From Gemmatimonadota bacterium (GTDB lineage Bacteria; Gemmatimonadota; Gemmatimonadetes; Longimicrobiales; Gaopeijiaceae), in assembly GCA_022827345.1 (NCBI GenBank), contig JAJDTB010000015.1:25237-89236 (forward strand): DNA of 64,000 nucleotides, read 5' to 3'. Below the pieces are notes generated by a model. That model ran no database searches and was not told the DNA's origin. It saw only the letters and a program-made list of their open reading frames with translations. Below are positions 16,570 through 25,021 of the stretch, piece by piece. How positions within the stretch are numbered: position 1 is the first letter of the stretch; every line of letters starts with the position of its first letter. Made by a program: the position numbers and the translations under genes.

Positions 16570-17982
16570 ATGAGCCGATCTGCACCCACTACCCTGGGCG
16601 CGTTGAAGGCGGCGGGCTATCGCTCGCAGCCCGTGAAGGACGAAATGCGCGCCAACCTGATTCGCAAGCTCGAAAACGGCGAGACGCTCTTTCCCGGCAT
16701 TCGCGGCTACGAGGATTCGGTCGTCCCACAGCTCGTCAACGCGGTTCTGGCGCGGCACGACTTCATTCTGCTGGGGCTCCGGGGACAGGCCAAGTCACGT
16801 ATTCTCAGGCAGTTGGTCGATCTGCTCGACGAGCGCATCCCTGTCGTCGCCGGGAGTGAGGTGAACGACGATCCCCTCGCACCGATCTCGAAGCACGGCC
16901 GCCGGATGGTCGCCGAGCACGGTGACGACACCCCGATCGAGTGGCTCGCGCGCGAGCAGCGCTACCTGGAGAAGCTCGCGACCCCCGACGTGACCATCGC
17001 CGACATCATCGGCGACCTGGATCCGATCAAGGCGGCGCGCGGCGGCCACATCCTGTCCGACGAGCTCACCATCCACTACGGCATGCTCCCGCGCGCGAAC
17101 CGGGGCATCTTCGCCATGAACGAGCTGCCGGACCTGTCGCCGCGCATCCAGGTTGGCCTTTTCAACATCCTCGAAGAGGGCGACGTCCAGATCAAGGGCT
17201 ACCCGATCCGCCTCCGCCTCGACCTGCTGATCGCGTTTACGGCGAATCCGGAAGACTACACCGCGCGCGGCAAGATCATCACGCCGCTCAAGGACCGCAT
17301 CGCGTCGGAGGTGCGCACGCACTACCCGAAGGACGTCGCGACGGGCATGGCGATCACCGAGCAGGAGGCGTGGACCCGGCGCAACGGACGCCCTCTGCAG
17401 ATCCCGCCGTTCGTGCGCGAAGTGGTCGAGCGGATGGCCTTCCTGGCGCGCATGGAAGCGCGCGTCGATCAGCGCAGCGGGGTGAGCCAGCGCATGCCGA
17501 TCGCGGTCCTCGAGACCCTCGTGTCGAGCGCCGAACAGCGTGCGATCAGGCAGGGCGAGAGCGACGTGGTGCCCCGCATCGGCGACATCTACGCCTCGCT
17601 CCCCGCGGTCACCGGCAAGATGGAGCTGGAGTACGAGGGCGAGCTTCACGGCGCGGGGCGCATCGCCCGCGAGCTGGTCTCGGCGGCGGCCGGTGCGACT
17701 TTCGACAGCTGCGGCGGCGGCGCGGACGTGGACTCGATCGTCGAGTACTTCGAGGCGGGCGGCGTGATGCAGGTGTCGGAGGACGCCGCGGCTTCGGCAT
17801 GCGTGGTGGGGTTCGGGCAGGTCCCGGGCCTGCTGGAACTTGCGGATCTGCTGGGGCTGGCGCCGGAGGACGGTTCGGACGGGCTCAAGGCGGCCGCCTG
17901 CGAACTGATCCTCGAGGGGCTGGTGGCCGACCAGAAGATCAGCCGGACGCGCGGGGGCGGTTACCGGCGATCCAGGCCGTAA
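16570..17982 (+). CDS. AAA+ ATPase of the MoxR/ChlI-like group
   Basis: 470 aa, cytosolic AAA+ protein related to magnesium-chelatase subunit I/MoxR ATPases. Walker A is variant (GLRGQAKSR, near residue 74). The Walker B strand reads GIFAMNELPDLSPRIQ (near residue 178), with Asn-Glu in place of Asp-Glu. It is followed by the GDVQIKGYPIRLRLDLLIAF pre-sensor segment and FTANPEDYTARG. Such ATPases work with VWA-domain partners as chaperone-like remodelling machines; a VWA protein is encoded just beyond mutY (19134-20423). The usual chelatase gene context (bch/chl genes) is absent, so pigment metal insertion is unlikely. The 3' end overlaps the convergent mutY gene by 44 bases. Confidence 0.87.
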   Translation: MSRSAPTTLGALKAAGYRSQPVKDEMRANLIRKLENGETLFPGIRGYEDSVVPQLVNAVLARHDFILLGLRGQAKSRILRQLVDLLDERIPVVAGSEVNDDPLAPISKHGRRMVAEHGDDTPIEWLAREQRYLEKLATPDVTIADIIGDLDPIKAARGGHILSDELTIHYGMLPRANRGIFAMNELPDLSPRIQVGLFNILEEGDVQIKGYPIRLRLDLLIAFTANPEDYTARGKIITPLKDRIASEVRTHYPKDVATGMAITEQEAWTRRNGRPLQIPPFVREVVERMAFLARMEARVDQRSGVSQRMPIAVLETLVSSAEQRAIRQGESDVVPRIGDIYASLPAVTGKMELEYEGELHGAGRIARELVSAAAGATFDSCGGGADVDSIVEYFEAGGVMQVSEDAAASACVVGFGQVPGLLELADLLGLAPEDGSDGLKAAACELILEGLVADQKISRTRGGGYRRSRP

Positions 17983-19135
17983 GGAGCGCGCCGATCCTCT
18001 GCTGGGCGACCGGCAGTGCGTACCCGTCGAGGTGGGCGGGGTTGATCCAGGTGGTGGTCGGGCCAGGGTGATCCCGGGCATCTCGCCCTTCGTTTTCGCA
18101 GAAGGTGACGATGGGGTGGTAGGTCGCGCGGAGGTGTGTGAAGGCGTGGCGGACGGGGGCGAGGGTGGCGGCTGGTTGGCCGTGGTAGCCGAGGGCGGCG
18201 AGGTGGGCCAGGGCGGCGGGGGTGGGCGCGGCGCGCTCGGGCTGGGTCGTGCGGGTTTCCGAGGGGCTGCGTCGATCGGCGGGTGAGGCGGGCGGGGGCG
18301 TGAGACGCGCAGAGGGGAATTCCCACATGTCCGCGAGGAGGCCGGTCTCGGGCCGCTTCGCCAGCAGGATTCGGCCCGCCGGGTCGAGGGCGACGACGGT
18401 CGCGTAGTCGACTCGCGGTACCTGGCGGGGTGGGCGGGGGGCGGGGCGCCGGCTCACGGTGCCGGCCGCGAGTGCAGTGCAGGAGGCCGCGACGGGGCAT
18501 TCGCCGCAGCGGGGGGCGCGTGGGGTGCAGATGGTCGCGCCCAGCTCCATCATGGCTTCGTTGTGGTCGCCGGGGCGGTCGGGATCGAGCAGCCGGGCCG
18601 CCGCGCGGCGGAGCTGGGCGGGGGTGGGGTGGGGGAGGTCGAGCAGGCGGGCGAGGACGCGGCGCACGTTGCCGTCCACGGCCGCCACCCGCCTGCCGAA
18701 GGCGATGCTCGCGACCGCGCCCGCCGTGTATTCGCCGATCCCGGGCAGGCTCCTGAGCGCGACCGGGTCCTCCGGCAGCTCGCCGCCGTGGTTGTCGCGC
18801 ACCATTTGCGCCGTCCGGTGGAGATTTCGGGCGCGCGAATAGTACCCGAGGCCCTTCCACGCGAGCATCACTTCGTCCGGCGTCGCATCGGCAAGCGCGG
18901 CGAAACCCGGGAACCGTTTCAGCCATTTCCCGTAGTAGGGAGCGACGGTCTCGACGCGAGTCTGCTGCAGCATGAATTCCGAGACCAGCACGCGGTACGG
19001 ATTCCGGTGGGTGCGCCACGGCAGAGGGCGGTGGTGGAGGTCGAAGTGAGCCAGGAGTGCCCGCCGGAATCCCGCCCGGTCGAGCGATCCGCCCGTCGTG
19101 GCGTCCCGTCCTCTCGGTCCGTAGTCTTCATCCAT
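17939..19135 (-). CDS. mutY: A/G-specific adenine DNA glycosylase
   Basis: 398 aa. Removes adenine mispaired with 8-oxoguanine. Seen: N-terminal PLPWR and LQQTRVETVAPYY (catalytic Glu), helix-hairpin-helix LPGIGEYTAGAVAS followed by AAVDGNVRRVL (catalytic Asp), the [4Fe-4S] loop with Cys spaced C-x6-C-x2-C-x5-C (CTPRAPRCGECPVAASC), and a C-terminal NUDIX-like recognition domain (ILLAKRPETGLLADMWEFP). The ATG at 19135 shares two bases with the ATG of the VWA gene on the other strand, so the starts interlock in CATG. Its 3' end overlaps the AAA+ gene. Each promoter or ribosome-binding site must therefore lie inside a neighbour's coding sequence. Confidence 0.95.
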   Translation of the reverse strand: MDEDYGPRGRDATTGGSLDRAGFRRALLAHFDLHHRPLPWRTHRNPYRVLVSEFMLQQTRVETVAPYYGKWLKRFPGFAALADATPDEVMLAWKGLGYYSRARNLHRTAQMVRDNHGGELPEDPVALRSLPGIGEYTAGAVASIAFGRRVAAVDGNVRRVLARLLDLPHPTPAQLRRAAARLLDPDRPGDHNEAMMELGATICTPRAPRCGECPVAASCTALAAGTVSRRPAPRPPRQVPRVDYATVVALDPAGRILLAKRPETGLLADMWEFPSARLTPPPASPADRRSPSETRTTQPERAAPTPAALAHLAALGYHGQPAATLAPVRHAFTHLRATYHPIVTFCENEGRDARDHPGPTTTWINPAHLDGYALPVAQQRIGALLTAWIAGNRPRASG

Positions 19136-20423
19136 GCGCTTCACCACCTACACGAAGTACCGGAAGGGGCTGCTCGACGCCCTCAACCTCGAGGGCCTGA
19201 TGGAGATGCTCTCCGAGTTCCTCCTCGATGGCGGCTTTGCCGGCGGGCCCCACTTCCACCCGTACTGGGGATGGTCCGGGATTGAGGATACATCCTCGCT
19301 CGACGCGCTCAAACAGGCGCTGCTGCGCGCCCTCATGCAGAGCGGGCAGCTGACGCAGGAGATGGTGGACGAACTGCGGGGCGACGGCCCCGGCAATCCC
19401 GAGGTGCAGCAGGAGATCGCCGACCTCCTCGATGAGCTGATCCGGAAGATGGTCGACGAGGGCTACATCACCCTCGACGGCAACCCGTCACCCTCCGGAG
19501 GGGCCACGGGAGAAGCCGTGGGCGAGGGATTCGTCGACGACGCGAGGGAGGCCGCGGGCCAGGTGCACTTCAACCTGACGCGGCAGGGGCTCGACTTCCT
19601 CGGCTACCGCGCGCTGAGGAACCTGCTGGGCTCGCTCGGGCGCTCCAGCATCGGCGCCCACGAGACCCAGGAGTTCGCGACCGGCGTCGAGGCCGACGCG
19701 GGCAGCAAGCCCTACGACTTCGGCGACACCCTCAACCTCGACATCCCCGAAACGCTCAAGAACGCCATCGCGCGCGACGGGCTGCAGGTCCCCATCGACC
19801 TCGACTACAAGGACCTGATGGTCCACCAGACCGACTACCGCTCGTCGTGCGCGACGGTGGTGATGCTGGATATCTCGCACTCCATGATCCTCTACGGCGA
19901 GGACCGCTTTTCGCCCGCCAAGAAGGTCGCCCTGGCGCTCTCGCACCTGATTCGCACCGAGTTTCCGGGTGATTCGCTGCGCGTCGTGACCTTCGGCGAC
20001 CGCGCCGAGGAGATTCCCCTCGCGCGTCTGGCGAAGGCCCAGGTCGGCCCCTTCCACACCAACACCGCCGAGGGGCTGGAGGTCGCGCGGCGCCTGCTGC
20101 GGGCGCAGAAGAAGGACATGCGGCAGATCATCATGATCACCGACGGCAAGCCCAGCGCGATCACCCTTCCCCGGGGCAAGATCTACAAGAATTCGGCCGG
20201 CCTCGACCGAAACATCCTGCGCGCCACCTACCGCGAGGCCTCCGCGTGCCGCCGCGCGGGCATCCCCATCAACACCTTCATGCTCGCGAACGACGCCTAC
20301 CTGGTCCGCTTCGTGCGCCAGATCACGAAGATCGCCCGCGGCAAGGCGTACTTCACGTCGACGATGACGCTGGGGCAGTACATCATGCTCGACTTCCTGA
20401 AGCGGAAGCGGCGGGTGGCCTGA
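19134..20423 (+). CDS. VWA-domain protein, likely partner of the AAA+ ATPase
   Basis: 429 aa, cytosolic. Residues ~240-420 form a von Willebrand A domain with the MIDAS start VVMLDISHSM (D-x-S-x-S) and later MITDGKPSAI. This is the ChlD/CoxE-like type usually paired with MoxR/ChlI ATPases. The N-terminal ~200 residues are helical and acidic, with no recognised domain. The AAA+ gene (16570-17982) is on the same strand, but mutY on the opposite strand lies between them. No Shine-Dalgarno is visible upstream of the ATG, whose upstream bases are the first codons of mutY. A role in assembly or activation of a protein complex is inference from the pairing. Confidence 0.86.
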   Translation: MRFTTYTKYRKGLLDALNLEGLMEMLSEFLLDGGFAGGPHFHPYWGWSGIEDTSSLDALKQALLRALMQSGQLTQEMVDELRGDGPGNPEVQQEIADLLDELIRKMVDEGYITLDGNPSPSGGATGEAVGEGFVDDAREAAGQVHFNLTRQGLDFLGYRALRNLLGSLGRSSIGAHETQEFATGVEADAGSKPYDFGDTLNLDIPETLKNAIARDGLQVPIDLDYKDLMVHQTDYRSSCATVVMLDISHSMILYGEDRFSPAKKVALALSHLIRTEFPGDSLRVVTFGDRAEEIPLARLAKAQVGPFHTNTAEGLEVARRLLRAQKKDMRQIIMITDGKPSAITLPRGKIYKNSAGLDRNILRATYREASACRRAGIPINTFMLANDAYLVRFVRQITKIARGKAYFTSTMTLGQYIMLDFLKRKRRVA

Positions 20424-20429
20424 AGCGCC

Positions 20430-21767
20430 CTACGACACCCCCTCGAACGCCTCCGGATTCACCGCGGCCGCCCGCTGCGCGCGCAGTTCGGGCATCACGT
20501 CCTTCTGTGAGCAGCGCACGAGGAACAGTCCTTCGATCACCAGGCCCATCACCGCCAGCCCGACGCCGAGGACGGCGCCTCCGACGGCCGCATCGTTGAA
20601 GATCAGCGCGGCCACGATGATGCTGGCGACCCGCAGCACGGCCCCCGCGCCCACCACATTCGGCCTTCCCGAGCGCACGAACAGGCCCTGGTAGTACTGG
20701 CGGATGCCGTAGAGCAGCGGATAGGCGGCCGCGATCGGCAGCGCGGGGCCCGCCAGGGCGATCAGGTCGCCGCCGAGGGCGAATAGGTAGCCGAGAAGGG
20801 GCTCGCGCACCGCCGGAATCGCGGTCAGGAGCAGTACCCCCATCATCGAGAAGGCGACCACGCCGCCCCACGACCGCACGCGGCGGTGCGTCTCCGAGCA
20901 CCTCACCAGCGCGATGCTGGCGTGCTGGAGCTGACCGACCGGGGCGGCGATGAACCACGCCACCGCCTCGACCACCGCGAACGCCGCCAGCGCCGGGGCC
21001 GGGTTGGCGGTGCGCGCCAGCACCGCGTTGATGATCAGCGGCGTGACCCACCACAGCAGCACATTCAGCATCAGCGGCGCCGAGAAGCGCGCCACGTTCT
21101 CGTTGTCGACCTCGCAGTCCTCCTTCTCGAGCTCGATCCCCGGCGTGCGCGCGATCATGACCACGGCCGTCTCGACGACCATCCCCACCGTGAAGGCCGC
21201 GGCGCCGAGCCAGGCCCCTCCTCCCGTCGCCAGCAGCCCGAAGGCCACGATGGCCAGGATCCCCGTACGGCCTCCCGTCGCCCCCGCGATGGGAACGGTG
21301 CGATGCCCCGCCACCAGCCGCCCCTGGTGCGACGCCCGCACCGCGGTGAGGAACGGCACCGGCCACAGGAACTGCATCGCCCGCACGGCTTCGTCCAGCA
21401 CGCCGGGACCGACGCCGACGACCCCCGCAAAGACGACATCGCCGAACGAGGTGTAGGCGATGAGCGCGCCCACGAGCGAAAGGAGGGCGCCCATCAGGTA
21501 TGCGAAGCGAATCACCGGCGAGAAGGATCCCCCCGCCAGCAGCCGCGCGGCCGCGACCTGCTGCACAACCAGGAGCGGTGCGTAGAGGACTCCGCACATC
21601 GCAAAGGCCACCTGGTATCCGGCGAGTGCCGTCACCGGGTCGACGGAGCGCGCAAGCGCCGCCGCCAGGATCGGATTGGTCGCCGTCAACAGCAGGCTGG
21701 TCGCCGCCAGCGGGGTATAGAAACGGGCGAAGCCGCCCGCCGAGATCAGCGAATCGCCTTCCTTCAC
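20430..21767 (-). CDS. Multi-pass membrane transporter, ANKH/MATE-like
   Basis: About 445 aa from a GTG at 21767; the frame is open to 21899, where it would overlap the divergent PhzF gene. The N-terminal part upstream of the GTG does not look like a membrane protein, so I prefer the shorter form, but the start is uncertain. Around 12 hydrophobic helices are visible. The order of segments (GYQVAFAMCGVLYAP early, SAPLMLNVLLWWVTPLIIN mid, YPLLYGIRQYYQGLFVRSG late, then LGVGLAVMGLVIEG) resembles the ANKH (progressive ankylosis) and MATE flippase fold. The substrate is unknown. It is convergent with the VWA gene (six bases apart) and divergent from the PhzF gene. Confidence 0.72.
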   Translation of the reverse strand: MKEGDSLISAGGFARFYTPLAATSLLLTATNPILAAALARSVDPVTALAGYQVAFAMCGVLYAPLLVVQQVAAARLLAGGSFSPVIRFAYLMGALLSLVGALIAYTSFGDVVFAGVVGVGPGVLDEAVRAMQFLWPVPFLTAVRASHQGRLVAGHRTVPIAGATGGRTGILAIVAFGLLATGGGAWLGAAAFTVGMVVETAVVMIARTPGIELEKEDCEVDNENVARFSAPLMLNVLLWWVTPLIINAVLARTANPAPALAAFAVVEAVAWFIAAPVGQLQHASIALVRCSETHRRVRSWGGVVAFSMMGVLLLTAIPAVREPLLGYLFALGGDLIALAGPALPIAAAYPLLYGIRQYYQGLFVRSGRPNVVGAGAVLRVASIIVAALIFNDAAVGGAVLGVGLAVMGLVIEGLFLVRCSQKDVMPELRAQRAAAVNPEAFEGVS

Positions 21768-21877
21768 CCGGGACAGGCCCGCGCGGGATCTACGGATGCG
21801 GTCCGGAATGTAGATTCTATCATGAGTAGCCGGCCTTCCGGCCTTGTTCTTCCACCCAACCGTAACCGCGAGAAACG

Positions 21878-22699
21878 ATGACCGGTCAAGGGATTCCATT
21901 CTATACAGCGGACGCGTTCACGGATACCCCGTTCTCGGGCAACCCGGCGGCGGTCTGCCTGGGGATCGACGCGCTGCCCGATTCCACGATGGCGAGCATT
22001 GCCGCAGAGATGAATCTGTCCGAGACCGCCTTCGTGTACGAGCCGGACAGGGCCGGCGTGCGCCGCCTGCGCTGGTTCACGCCGACCGTCGAGGTGCCGC
22101 TGTGCGGTCACGCGACCCTCGCCAGCGCCCACGTACTGCTGCGCGAGGTCGGCCTTGCCGCGCCGGTGCGTTTTCATTCCCTCTCGGGCCCGCTGACCGT
22201 TCATTCCGACGGGAATCGGTTGCGGATGGATTTCCCCACGAATCCCGCTCGCGAAGCCCCCATGCCAGCGGGCCTGGCCGAGGCGCTGGGCGTCGACCCC
22301 GCCGCGGCAGCCTTTGCGGCCTCGGGAACGGTCGACCTCGTCGTTCTCGGTACGGAAGCAGAGGTGCTGGCCGTGCGTCCCGACTTCGCCGCTCTCGGCG
22401 CCCTGGCGCTGACGGGCGATCCCATATGCGTCGCGGTCACTGCACCGGGCGCCGACGATGCCGTCGATTTCGTGTCCAGGGTCTTCGGCCCCTGGGTCGG
22501 CGTCGACGAGGATCCGGTTACGGGTGTGGCTCATACCACACTGACACCCTACTGGGCGCGCGTGCTGGACAAGAGCGAAATGTCCGCGCGGCAACGCTCG
22601 GCGCGGGGCGGCGCGCTCACCGTCAGGGACCTCGGGGACCGGGTGGAGCTGATCGGCCAGGCAGTGACGGTCGCGCGCGGCCGCATGGTCGGGATATAG
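21878..22699 (+). CDS. PhzF-family isomerase-like protein
   Basis: 273 aa, cofactor-free isomerase/epimerase fold of the phenazine-biosynthesis PhzF family. Seen: DAFTDTPFSGNPAAVC near the N-terminus, NLSETAF with the catalytic glutamate (Glu49), EVPLCGHATLASAHVL and the second-half DEDPVTGVAHTTL. These two pseudo-symmetric halves are typical of the family (usual length 260-300). There are no phenazine genes around it. Most PhzF-like proteins outside phenazine clusters have unknown substrates, so only the fold-level call is safe. GAGAAACG before the ATG is a weak ribosome-binding site. Confidence 0.9.
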   Translation: MTGQGIPFYTADAFTDTPFSGNPAAVCLGIDALPDSTMASIAAEMNLSETAFVYEPDRAGVRRLRWFTPTVEVPLCGHATLASAHVLLREVGLAAPVRFHSLSGPLTVHSDGNRLRMDFPTNPAREAPMPAGLAEALGVDPAAAAFAASGTVDLVVLGTEAEVLAVRPDFAALGALALTGDPICVAVTAPGADDAVDFVSRVFGPWVGVDEDPVTGVAHTTLTPYWARVLDKSEMSARQRSARGGALTVRDLGDRVELIGQAVTVARGRMVGI

Positions 22700-22713
22700 G
22701 CGCTCCGGCTGAG

Positions 22714-22971
22714 CTACAGCCCATCCACCTCGACCGATTCGTCGATCAGCATGATGGGGATGCCCTGCCGGATCGGGTAGAGCACCTGGCCGTCTTCGCG
22801 CAGCAGTCCCTCGGCGATCTGTTCCGTCACTCCCTCGCCGGCGCGCGTGTGCAGTTCGCCGGCCGCAACCGAGGCGTTGATGCTCTCGAGGAGTGCGCCA
22901 TCCGCCACGGACAGGGGCTGTTTGGTCTCCGGGCAGACAAGGATGGCGAGGAGTTCGGGATCGATGCTCAC
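22714..22971 (-). CDS. Trm112-like (YcaR family) small protein
   Basis: 85 aa with a GTG start at 22971, supported by GGAGAAG upstream. N-terminal DPELLAILVCPETKQPL and C-terminal GQVLYPIRQGIPIMLIDES match the Trm112/YcaR family. Only one cysteine remains of the zinc-ribbon set in the bacterial form. Bacterial members act as small partner proteins, and their eukaryotic relatives activate methyltransferases; the specific partner here is unknown. It is convergent with PhzF (14 bases) and divergent from the DUF192 lipoprotein gene. Confidence 0.85.
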   Translation of the reverse strand: MSIDPELLAILVCPETKQPLSVADGALLESINASVAAGELHTRAGEGVTEQIAEGLLREDGQVLYPIRQGIPIMLIDESVEVDGL

Positions 22972-23163
22972 GCGGCTTCTCCAACGCTGGATGGCTGAGG
23001 TGGCGCCGGAGATCCCGTGGAAGAAACTCCTGTGGATTCATGCACGGGCTCCCGGCGCAGTAAACTACCCTAGGCCGGGGCCGAGCGGGAGGACGCCCGC
23101 GGCCACAGGTTCGTGATGCGTGGGCATCGCATGACGCGTCATCTGGCGAGAGGAAGGCGAAGG

Positions 23164-23697
23164 GTGAGCAAGGGCATGGCACGGCTGGCGATTGTGACGG
23201 GGGTGACCGCCGCCGCGGTCGTCGGTTGCGGGTCCGGCAACGGCGGCGGCCTGCCGGGAGCCGCCGAAACGCCGCGAAATCAGACCAGCCCGGGAGAGCA
23301 GACCGCGCAGCTGCCGAACTCCGGAATGGCCTGGGTGATCTTCGGAACGGACACGGTTTTCGCCGAAGTGGCGAGCGTTCCCGAGGAGCGCGAGAAGGGA
23401 CTGATGGGCCGCGTCGAGGTTCCGGACGGCACGGGCATGCTCTTCGTCTTTCCCAGGAGCGCCGAGCGCTATATCTGGATGAAGGACACCCACGTCCCGC
23501 TCTCCGTCGCCATCTTCGACGACAGCCGGCGCATCGGGGCGATCAAGCACATGGAGCCGCTCGACGAGACGCTGGTCGACTCGGAGATCGCCACCGCGCT
23601 GTTGCTCGAGGTGCGCCAGGGGTGGTTCGCAGAAAATGGCATCGAGGTGGGCGCCACCGCTGAAGTGATATTCGGACCGGGGCTCACGGTGCGCTGA
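23164..23697 (+). CDS. DUF192 lipoprotein
   Basis: About 177 aa from the GTG at 23164, which has GAAGGCGAAGG upstream and gives a clean lipoprotein signal ending VVGC (Cys22); upstream in-frame ATG/GTG codons would add a basic leader. After a low-complexity linker, residues ~55-177 form a DUF192 domain: VPEEREKGLMGR, DGTGMLFVFPRSAERYIWMKDT and PLSVAIFD. DUF192 proteins are small exported beta-barrel-like proteins of unknown molecular role. The gene stands alone. A hairpin at 23714-23737 between it and the convergent aminotransferase gene may terminate transcription. Confidence 0.88.
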   Translation: MSKGMARLAIVTGVTAAAVVGCGSGNGGGLPGAAETPRNQTSPGEQTAQLPNSGMAWVIFGTDTVFAEVASVPEEREKGLMGRVEVPDGTGMLFVFPRSAERYIWMKDTHVPLSVAIFDDSRRIGAIKHMEPLDETLVDSEIATALLLEVRQGWFAENGIEVGATAEVIFGPGLTVR

Positions 23698-23713
23698 CGC
23701 TGGACCTGAAACA

Positions 23714-23737
23714 GTCGGGACAAGACGCCATCCCGAC
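23714..23737. terminator. Hairpin between convergent genes
   Basis: GTCGGGA (23714-23720) and TCCCGAC (23731-23737) form a perfect 7-bp stem with a 10-base loop, located between the ends of the DUF192 and aminotransferase genes. It has no T-run, so terminator function is a guess from position. Confidence 0.35.
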
Positions 23738-23824
23738 ACCCTCGGGAAACAAGTCCCCGCTGCATTCGGGCGGCGATGCATCGGGGCTGGCCGCTGTGCT
23801 CGCGCCCGTCGCGGACCCGCGTCG

Positions 23825-24991
23825 TCAGCGCGCCAGCGCCTCCTCGCACGCGCTCACCAGAGCCTCGACGTCGCGCTCCGTGTTGTAGGCGTAGGGCGAC
23901 ACGCGCACGCTGCTTCCCCGGAAGGACACGCCGACGCGGTGCCGCTGCAGGGCGGCCTTGAGGCGGTCCAGGCTGGCGCCGGCGGGCAGGCCGAGGCCGA
24001 AGAGGTGGGGGCTCCGCCACGCGCGGTCCTCGACGCGCAGCCCCAGGTCGCGCAGCCGCGCGAACGCGCCGTCCATCAGCGCGGTGCAGTAGGCCGCGAC
24101 GCGCTCGGGGCGCCACTCGAGGACCAGGTCGAGCGACGCGGACAGCGCCGGGATGAGGGCGAAGTTGCTGCGCTGGCCGACGTCGAAGCGGATCGCGCCC
24201 GGCTGGTAGTCGTCGACGTATTCCACCAGCCCCGCGAAGTTCTCGGAGCCGCGCCGGCTGTGCCAGGGTTCCTCGAGGGGGATCCCGTCCAGGTAGCGTT
24301 CGCCGAAGTACGCGAGCGACAGGGAATACGGCCCGAGGAGCCACTTGTACCCCGCCACCACGAGCGCATCGGGGTCCAGCACCCCCACATCGATCGGCGC
24401 GGCACCGACCGACTGCGTCCCGTCGAGGATGAACGCGGCACCGACGTCGCGGGTGCGTTCGCGGATTGCGGCGACATCGAACCGGGTCCCGTCGGTCCAG
24501 TGCACGGTGCCCATGGCGACCGCATCGGTGGATGCATCGATGTGGTCGAGGATCCTCTCGGTCCAGCGAGCGCCGCGGGTGCCGTCGCGCGGTGGCCGCA
24601 CCACGCGGAGTTCGCCGCCCTTCTCCCCCACCAGCCTCCGCCACGGGTACACATTCGCCGGGAACTGCTCGTGCAGGATGACGATGTTGCGGCCCGGGCC
24701 CGTGGCCGTGTTGCGCGTGATCGTGGAGACCGCGTACGACACCGCCGGCACCGTGGCCACGCGATCGGGGTCGGCGGCGCCGATCAGGCGGGCGAAGCGG
24801 GCGCGGAGTTCGTCGGCGGGGCGGAAGAAGTCGTCGGGGACGATGGCCTGCGGAAAGCGCTTGGCGCGGAGGCCCTCGATGCCGGCCCGTTCGGCCACGC
24901 GGGGCAGCGGCCCCATGTAGGCGCAGTTGATGTAGTGGAAATCGTCGGGCAGTGAGAAGCGGTCGCGCTGGCAGGCGAGGGGTTGGCTCAT
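23825..24991 (-). CDS. Class V aminotransferase-fold PLP enzyme
   Basis: 388 aa PLP-dependent enzyme of the cysteine desulfurase/class V aminotransferase group. The N-terminal YINCAYMGPLP motif and ILDGTQSVGAAPIDV (PLP-binding Asp) are followed by VVAGYKWLLGPY, with the Schiff-base lysine near residue 216. There is no desulfurase active-site cysteine loop, so an aminotransferase, lyase or kynureninase-like role is more likely; the substrate is unassigned. It starts 30 bases after the TAXI receptor gene and seems to be the last gene of the TRAP transporter operon, which hints that the imported acid or amino acid may be its substrate (inference). Confidence 0.86.
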   Translation of the reverse strand: MSQPLACQRDRFSLPDDFHYINCAYMGPLPRVAERAGIEGLRAKRFPQAIVPDDFFRPADELRARFARLIGAADPDRVATVPAVSYAVSTITRNTATGPGRNIVILHEQFPANVYPWRRLVGEKGGELRVVRPPRDGTRGARWTERILDHIDASTDAVAMGTVHWTDGTRFDVAAIRERTRDVGAAFILDGTQSVGAAPIDVGVLDPDALVVAGYKWLLGPYSLSLAYFGERYLDGIPLEEPWHSRRGSENFAGLVEYVDDYQPGAIRFDVGQRSNFALIPALSASLDLVLEWRPERVAAYCTALMDGAFARLRDLGLRVEDRAWRSPHLFGLGLPAGASLDRLKAALQRHRVGVSFRGSSVRVSPYAYNTERDVEALVSACEEALAR

Positions 24992-25021
24992 CGGAGTATG
25001 CGGCTGGCCCGGTCGGGGCGG

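Noticed and set aside
16570..20423. Mg-chelatase BchI/BchD and phototrophy
   Set aside because: The AAA+ and VWA proteins lack the neighbouring bch/chl genes, and their motifs fit the general MoxR/VWA group better.
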